Shown: in pieces, positions 34,989 to 39,311 of the stretch | Layout of the letters: each line of letters begins with the position of its first letter | How positions within the stretch are numbered: position 1 is the first letter of the stretch | Assembly (NCBI RefSeq): GCF_006538705.1 | Contig: NZ_BJLP01000038.1 | Location: forward strand, 1-39,311 | Reading direction: 5' to 3' | Source: Cellulomonas uda | GTDB taxonomy: Bacteria > Actinomycetota > Actinomycetes > Actinomycetales > Cellulomonadaceae | DNA length: 39,311 nucleotides | The notes under the pieces: model-generated | Databases searched by the model: none | What the model was told of the DNA's origin: nothing | The model's input: only the letters and a program-made list of their open reading frames with translations | Program-made: the position numbers and the translations under genes

Positions 34989-37900
34989 TCACCGGGTGGA
35001 CCCCAGCCGCAGCCCACGAGGCGTGGTCGAGAACCCCGCGGCGACGAGCGCGGTGCCGACGGCCGAGTGCGCGGCACCGTCCGCGAGCACCGCGGCACCG
35101 TCGATGCGCGTGATCGTCAGGCGCCCCGTCCGCGGCACCACGGACGCCAGGCCGCGCGCCGCTGCGTCGAGCACCTCGCCGTCCTCGGCGAACGACAGGA
35201 CCGTCCGGCCGCCGCGTTCGACGTAGAGCACCAGTGCGCCGTCGACGAGCACGACGAGCGACCCCGCCTTGCGCCCGGGCCGGTGTCCCGCACCGTCCGC
35301 GGCGCCCACCGGGTCCGGCCACGCGAGCGCACCTCCGTACGGGTTGGCCGGGTCGGTCGCGGCCAGCACGACGACGAGCGCGCTGCCCCGCCGGGGCGCG
35401 TCCCGCGACGACCGCGCGGCGTCCAGCGCGGGGTCGCTCGTCGCGCCGCCCTCGCTGCGCTCCTCGGCGCGCTCCTGCGCGAGCTGCACGGTGGACGCGT
35501 CCGCGCGCAGCTGGTCGACCGCGCCCGGCAGGGCGAACTGCGACCCGCCGAGCCGTTCGACGAAGTACCCGCGACGCACCTGGCCGCCCTGCTCGAGCGC
35601 GCCGAGGACGCGGTACACGTCGCCGAACCGTGAGCCGATCCCCTCGAGCGGCGCGACCGCGCGTGTGAGCACCCCGTGCCGGTCGAGGAGCTGGGCGGCG
35701 AGCGCGTGGGCGCGCAGGGTCGCGTCGCCCTCCCGGGCAGGGAGCAGCGACCAGCGTCCGGCGGAGCTGCCGTCCGCCCGCGGCCGCACCACCGGCGCCC
35801 CGCCCAGACCCCGCAGCCCCAGCCGTGGTCGCAGCGGGCGGCCGCGTGGCGCGGTCGTGCGCGTGCGGTGCGCCGTCGTCCCCGAGCCGAGCCACGCCCG
35901 CAGCGGGGACAGCGAGTCGTTGGTGACGAGCCCCGCCCAGACCAGGTCCCACAGCGCGGCCACCACGTCACGTTCCGTGACGGGCAGCGGCTCGGCGGGC
36001 GCGTCACCCGCGGCCCCGGCCCCGGGCGCGGCCGGGGCGCCGACGTGCTCCCAGCGGTCACGCACGCGCGCGGCGAGCGCGCCCACGAACCACGCGCCAC
36101 CGTCGCCCAGCGCGTCGAGCACCGCGACGTGCAGCGGGCTCGTCGTCGCGAGGTCCTCCTGCGGCGCGAGGGCGGCCAGCGTCAGGTCGGCCACGCTCGC
36201 GGGGTGCAGCGAGACCACGCCGTCATGACCCGGCAGCGCCGCGTGGCCCGCCCAGACCACCTCGCCCGCGGCCGTGAGCTCGTCCAGCATCTCCGGGCGG
36301 TAGTCCACGACGCGGGACGGCAGCACGTGGGCCTCGAGCGCCGAGGCGGGCACCGCGAAGCCCGCGAGCTGCTCGACGACCCGCGCGACGCCGTCGACAC
36401 CGCGCAGCCCGGCGGCTCCGCCACCGAGCACGGGTGCGACCGACTGCCACCGGGGCAGGAACACCCCGAGCGTGCGCGGGTCGACGGGCTCGACCTGCGA
36501 GCGCAGCGCGGCGAGCGAGCGTCGGCGCAGCGTGCGCAGCACGTTCGCGTCGCAGTACTCGTCGCCCGTCCCGCCCAGCTCGGTGGGCCGCAGGCGCCCG
36601 CGCACGAGCACCCCCGCGTCTTCGAGCCGCCCCAGCGCCTGCTGCGCGACCGCGACGCCCCACCCGTGGTGCGCCGCGAGGGCGGCGGCGGTGAACGGGC
36701 CGTGCGTGCGCGCGTACCGGCGCACGAGGTCGCCCACCGGGTCGGGGAGCACCTCGGTGAACGCCTCGGGCACGCCGACGGGCAGCGCGACTCCGAGCGC
36801 GTCGCGCAGGCGGCCCGCGTCCTCGATGGCCGCCCACTGCTGCGCGCGGTGCGGCGGGACGCCCGCGAGCCGGACCTCGATCAGGCGTCGCGCGTCCGCG
36901 AGCTCGGCCAGCCACGTGGGCACACGGTCATGGACCTCGGGCGCGGCGCGCGTGAGCAGCTCCGCGACGGGCAGGGGACCGTGCCGGCGCACGGTGTCCG
37001 CGAGCTGCTCGAGCGTCGTGGCCTGCCGGTCCGGCGCGCGGCCCGACAGCTCGGCCTCGGTGTCGAGGACCGCCTGCGGGTCGAGGAGGTCCGCCAGCTG
37101 GGACTCGCCGGACTGCCCGAGCAGCTCGGCGAGCAGCGTCGGGTCGAGCGTGAGCGCGGCCGCGCGGCGCTCCGCCAGCGGGGCGTCGCCGTCGTACAGG
37201 AACTGCGCCGTGTAGCCCATGAGCAGCGACTGCGCGAACGGCGAGGGTGCGCGCGTCGTGACCTCGACGACGCGCACCCGCCCCGCGGCGACGCCGCGCA
37301 TGAGCTCCGCGAGCGCCGCGGTGTCGAAGTCGTCCTGGAGGCACTCGCGCGTCGCCTCCAGCAGGATCGGGAAGTCGGGGTACTGCGCGGCCACCGACAG
37401 CAGCTGGGCGGAGCGCTGGCGCTGCTGCCACAGCGGGCTGCGGCGGTCGGGACGGCGGCGCGGCAGCAGGAGGGCGCGGCCTGCGGCCTCGCGGAACCGC
37501 GCCCCGAACATCGCCGACGAGCCGAGCTGCGCGCGGACCTGTGCGACCACGTCGTCGGGGTCGACCAGGAGGTCCGCCAGGTCGAGGCCGGGCGCACCGT
37601 CCGCGTCGCCGCGCCGCTCGTCCCACAGGTCGTCGAGCTCGGCGTCCAGCGTGTCCGGCAGCCGCAGGACGATCCCGTCGTCCGAGTGCATCGCGGCCGC
37701 GTCGACGCCGTACCGCTCGCGCAGCCGCGCGCCGAGCACGACCGCCCAGGGTGCGTGCACGCGTGCGCCGTACGGCGAGTGGATGACCACGCGCCAGTCG
37801 CCGAGCTCGTCGCGGAACCGCTCGACGACGACGGCGACGTCGCTCGGCACCTCGCCGGTGGCCGCCACCTGCTCGCGCACGTACGCGAGCAGGTTGTCGG

Positions 37901-39311
37901 CCGCCCACGCGTCGAGGCCCGCGGCCGTCGCGGCCAGCCGCGCGTCCTCGTCGGACAGGGCGGCGAGCTCGCGCACCCACGCGCCCATGGCGCGGCCCAG
38001 CTCCGCGGGCCGGCCCGGCGAGTCGCCCTTCCAGAAGGGCAGGCGCCCGGGCACCCCGGGCGCGGGGGACACCAGCACGCGGTCGGCGGTGATCTCCTCG
38101 ATGCGCCACGTCGACGAGCCGAGCGTGAACGTGTCGCCCGCGCGTGACTCGTAGACCATCTCCTCGTCGAGCTCGCCGACCCGCTTGCCGCCGCGCGTGC
38201 GGCCCGCGGAGATCTCGGGGTCCACCGCGACGCCGGGCGTCGCCGCCGTGGGCGACGCGAGGAACACGCCGTACATGCCGCGGTCCGGGATCGTGCCGCC
38301 GCTCGTGACCGCGAGCCGCAGCGCTCCCGGACGCCCGACGAGCACGTCGCGGACCCGGTCCCAGACCAGCCGGGGGCGCAGCTCCGCGAACTCCTCGCTC
38401 GGGTACCGGCCCGCGAGCATGTCGAGCACCGCCCGCAGCGTCGCGTCGCCGAGCCTGGCGAAGGGGGCGGCGCGGCGCACCACGCGTGCGAGCTCGTCGA
38501 CCGGCCACTCGTCGACCGCGACCATCGCGACGACCTGCTGCGCGAGCACGTCGAGCGGGTTGCTCGGCACCGCGAGCGGCTCGAGCTCACCCGTGCGCAT
38601 GCGCTGGGCCGTGACGGCCGCCGCCACGAGCTCGCCGCGGTACGTCGGGAACACCACGCCGCGGGACACCGCGCCGACCTGGTGCCCCGCGCGGCCGATG
38701 CGTTGCAGGCCGCTCGCGACGGACGGCGGCGCGCCCACCTGGACGACCAGGTCGACCGCGCCCATGTCGATGCCGAGCTCGAGCGAGCTCGTCGCGACCA
38801 CCGCCGGCAGGACGCCCGCCTTGAGCTCGGACTCGGTGCGCGTGCGCTCCGCGCGGCTCATCGAGCCGTGGTGGGCGCGCGCGAGGATCGTCGAGGCGTC
38901 TCGGGTGTCGATCCCGACGCCCGTGCCCGACTGCCCGGGGACGGCGGCGGCGTGCAGCTCGCCGGGGTCGGGCACGTCGAGGCCGGTGCGCTGGGCCCAC
39001 ACCTCGTTCATGCGCGAGGTGAGCCGTTCGGCACCGCGACGCGAGTTGGTGAACACGAGCGTGGCGCGGTGCTCGGCGACGAGGTCGACCACCCGCTCCT
39101 CGACGTGCGGCCACACCGACGCGCGGCGCTGCGGCCGGTCGGCGTCGCCCGCGAGGTCGGCCTCCGCGGCCTGGGACCACGCGTCGGCGGCCGGTGTCGC
39201 CTGCGCTCCGGTGTCGCCCGCGGCCGCCGCGCGCGACGCGGGGTCGCCCGCGGCCGCCGCGCGCGACGCGGGGTCGCCCGCGGACGCCAGGTCGGACAGG
39301 TCGGGGACGGG
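34989..39311 (-). CDS. lhr: Lhr-family helicase, 5' end beyond the window
   Basis: Lhr is a 3'-5' DNA translocase and DNA:RNA helicase linked to DNA repair. The open frame reaches the window edge with 1440 codons and no start, so the ATG at 39116 is internal. Motif IV region TLVFTNSRRGAERL, RAHHGSMSRAERTRTESELK, motif V VVATSSLELGIDMGAVDL and motif VI QRIGRAGHQVG are visible. Motifs I-III lie outside. The long C-terminal part has the winged-helix and Lhr-CTD segments, including WRVVIHSPYGARVHAPWA and LLMGYTAQFLYDGDAPLAERRA. Near the window edge a low-complexity insert rich in Ala, Gly, Asp and Arg is made of 30-bp repeats. Confidence 0.93.
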   Translation of the reverse strand, partial: PVPDLSDLASAGDPASRAAAAGDPASRAAAAGDTGAQATPAADAWSQAAEADLAGDADRPQRRASVWPHVEERVVDLVAEHRATLVFTNSRRGAERLTSRMNEVWAQRTGLDVPDPGELHAAAVPGQSGTGVGIDTRDASTILARAHHGSMSRAERTRTESELKAGVLPAVVATSSLELGIDMGAVDLVVQVGAPPSVASGLQRIGRAGHQVGAVSRGVVFPTYRGELVAAAVTAQRMRTGELEPLAVPSNPLDVLAQQVVAMVAVDEWPVDELARVVRRAAPFARLGDATLRAVLDMLAGRYPSEEFAELRPRLVWDRVRDVLVGRPGALRLAVTSGGTIPDRGMYGVFLASPTAATPGVAVDPEISAGRTRGGKRVGELDEEMVYESRAGDTFTLGSSTWRIEEITADRVLVSPAPGVPGRLPFWKGDSPGRPAELGRAMGAWVRELAALSDEDARLAATAAGLDAWAADNLLAYVREQVAATGEVPSDVAVVVERFRDELGDWRVVIHSPYGARVHAPWAVVLGARLRERYGVDAAAMHSDDGIVLRLPDTLDAELDDLWDERRGDADGAPGLDLADLLVDPDDVVAQVRAQLGSSAMFGARFREAAGRALLLPRRRPDRRSPLWQQRQRSAQLLSVAAQYPDFPILLEATRECLQDDFDTAALAELMRGVAAGRVRVVEVTTRAPSPFAQSLLMGYTAQFLYDGDAPLAERRAAALTLDPTLLAELLGQSGESQLADLLDPQAVLDTEAELSGRAPDRQATTLEQLADTVRRHGPLPVAELLTRAAPEVHDRVPTWLAELADARRLIEVRLAGVPPHRAQQWAAIEDAGRLRDALGVALPVGVPEAFTEVLPDPVGDLVRRYARTHGPFTAAALAAHHGWGVAVAQQALGRLEDAGVLVRGRLRPTELGGTGDEYCDANVLRTLRRRSLAALRSQVEPVDPRTLGVFLPRWQSVAPVLGGGAAGLRGVDGVARVVEQLAGFAVPASALEAHVLPSRVVDYRPEMLDELTAAGEVVWAGHAALPGHDGVVSLHPASVADLTLAALAPQEDLATTSPLHVAVLDALGDGGAWFVGALAARVRDRWEHVGAPAAPGAGAAGDAPAEPLPVTERDVVAALWDLVWAGLVTNDSLSPLRAWLGSGTTAHRTRTTAPRGRPLRPRLGLRGLGGAPVVRPRADGSSAGRWSLLPAREGDATLRAHALAAQLLDRHGVLTRAVAPLEGIGSRFGDVYRVLGALEQGGQVRRGYFVERLGGSQFALPGAVDQLRADASTVQLAQERAEERSEGGATSDPALDAARSSRDAPRRGSALVVVLAATDPANPYGGALAWPDPVGAADGAGHRPGRKAGSLVVLVDGALVLYVERGGRTVLSFAEDGEVLDAAARGLASVVPRTGRLTITRIDGAAVLADGAAHSAVGTALVAAGFSTTPRGLRLGSTR
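39213..39283 (-). repeat. 30-bp tandem repeat inside lhr
   Basis: Two identical 30-bp copies (39213-39242 and 39243-39272) and an 11-base partial third. In frame they encode the decapeptide GDPASRAAAA twice. They lie between helicase motifs III and IV, a place where actinobacterial Lhr proteins carry variable linkers. Confidence 0.92.

Noticed and set aside
34989..39116. lhr starting at ATG 39116
   Set aside because: The frame stays open to the window edge and the residues after 39116 begin just before helicase motif IV, so a start here would remove the ATP-binding motifs.

Overview
The window is very GC-rich, dense with GTG starts and four-base GTGA/ATGA gene overlaps, and holds a secreted family 9 cellulase with two N-terminal carbohydrate-binding modules. 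Together these point to an actinobacterium of the Cellulomonas type (Micrococcales). I infer this from gene content and base composition; no marker gene for a species call is present.

The backbone is the conserved actinobacterial RNA/translation and lysine/folate block, largely on the + strand: rbfA, truB, ribF, rpsO, pnp, an M16 peptidase, dapB, thyA-folA, dapA, rnj, ftsK, pgsA, cinA and a ClgR-type regulator. A conserved nei2-lhr pair follows on the - strand. Accessory genes are dropped into the joints of this backbone: an MFS exporter with a TetR regulator (653-2907), a CenC-like cellulase (4118-7237), a secreted CAP-domain protein (8484-9515), an AraC-like regulator (13850-14653), a minus-strand group of GNAT, UPF0114, AzlD and AzlC genes (15965-18443), a GlxA-type regulator beside a metallo-beta-lactamase-fold protein (22644-24501), a 56-residue zinc-ribbon protein with a convergently overlapping EamA exporter (24594-25699), a PAS-GGDEF-EAL protein fused translationally to ftsK (28511-30919), and a CapA-like protein (30926-32236).

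Two regulatory styles recur. Many first genes have a TANNNT -10 element ending 6-8 bases before the start codon, so they should be leaderless. Downstream genes are coupled by overlaps of 4 bases or gaps of 1-2 bases. Structured RNA candidates precede pnp (probably the Actino-pnp motif) and the CAP gene (unassigned). The cellulase promoter carries two near-identical palindromes of LacI-operator type. EamA is preceded by a predicted 14-residue leaderless upstream ORF whose tandem rare Arg codons double as the ribosome binding site.

Short tandem duplications are scattered at gene ends and in linkers (6, 13, 14, 15, 18 and 30 bp units). No tRNA, rRNA, CRISPR array, insertion sequence or prophage was seen. 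No gene-free stretch exceeds about 300 bases; the longest are 9925-10217 (pnp leader), 33586-33867 (clgR leader) and 32237-32468 (repeat array). The lhr gene runs off the right edge, so its N-terminal helicase motifs are missing.
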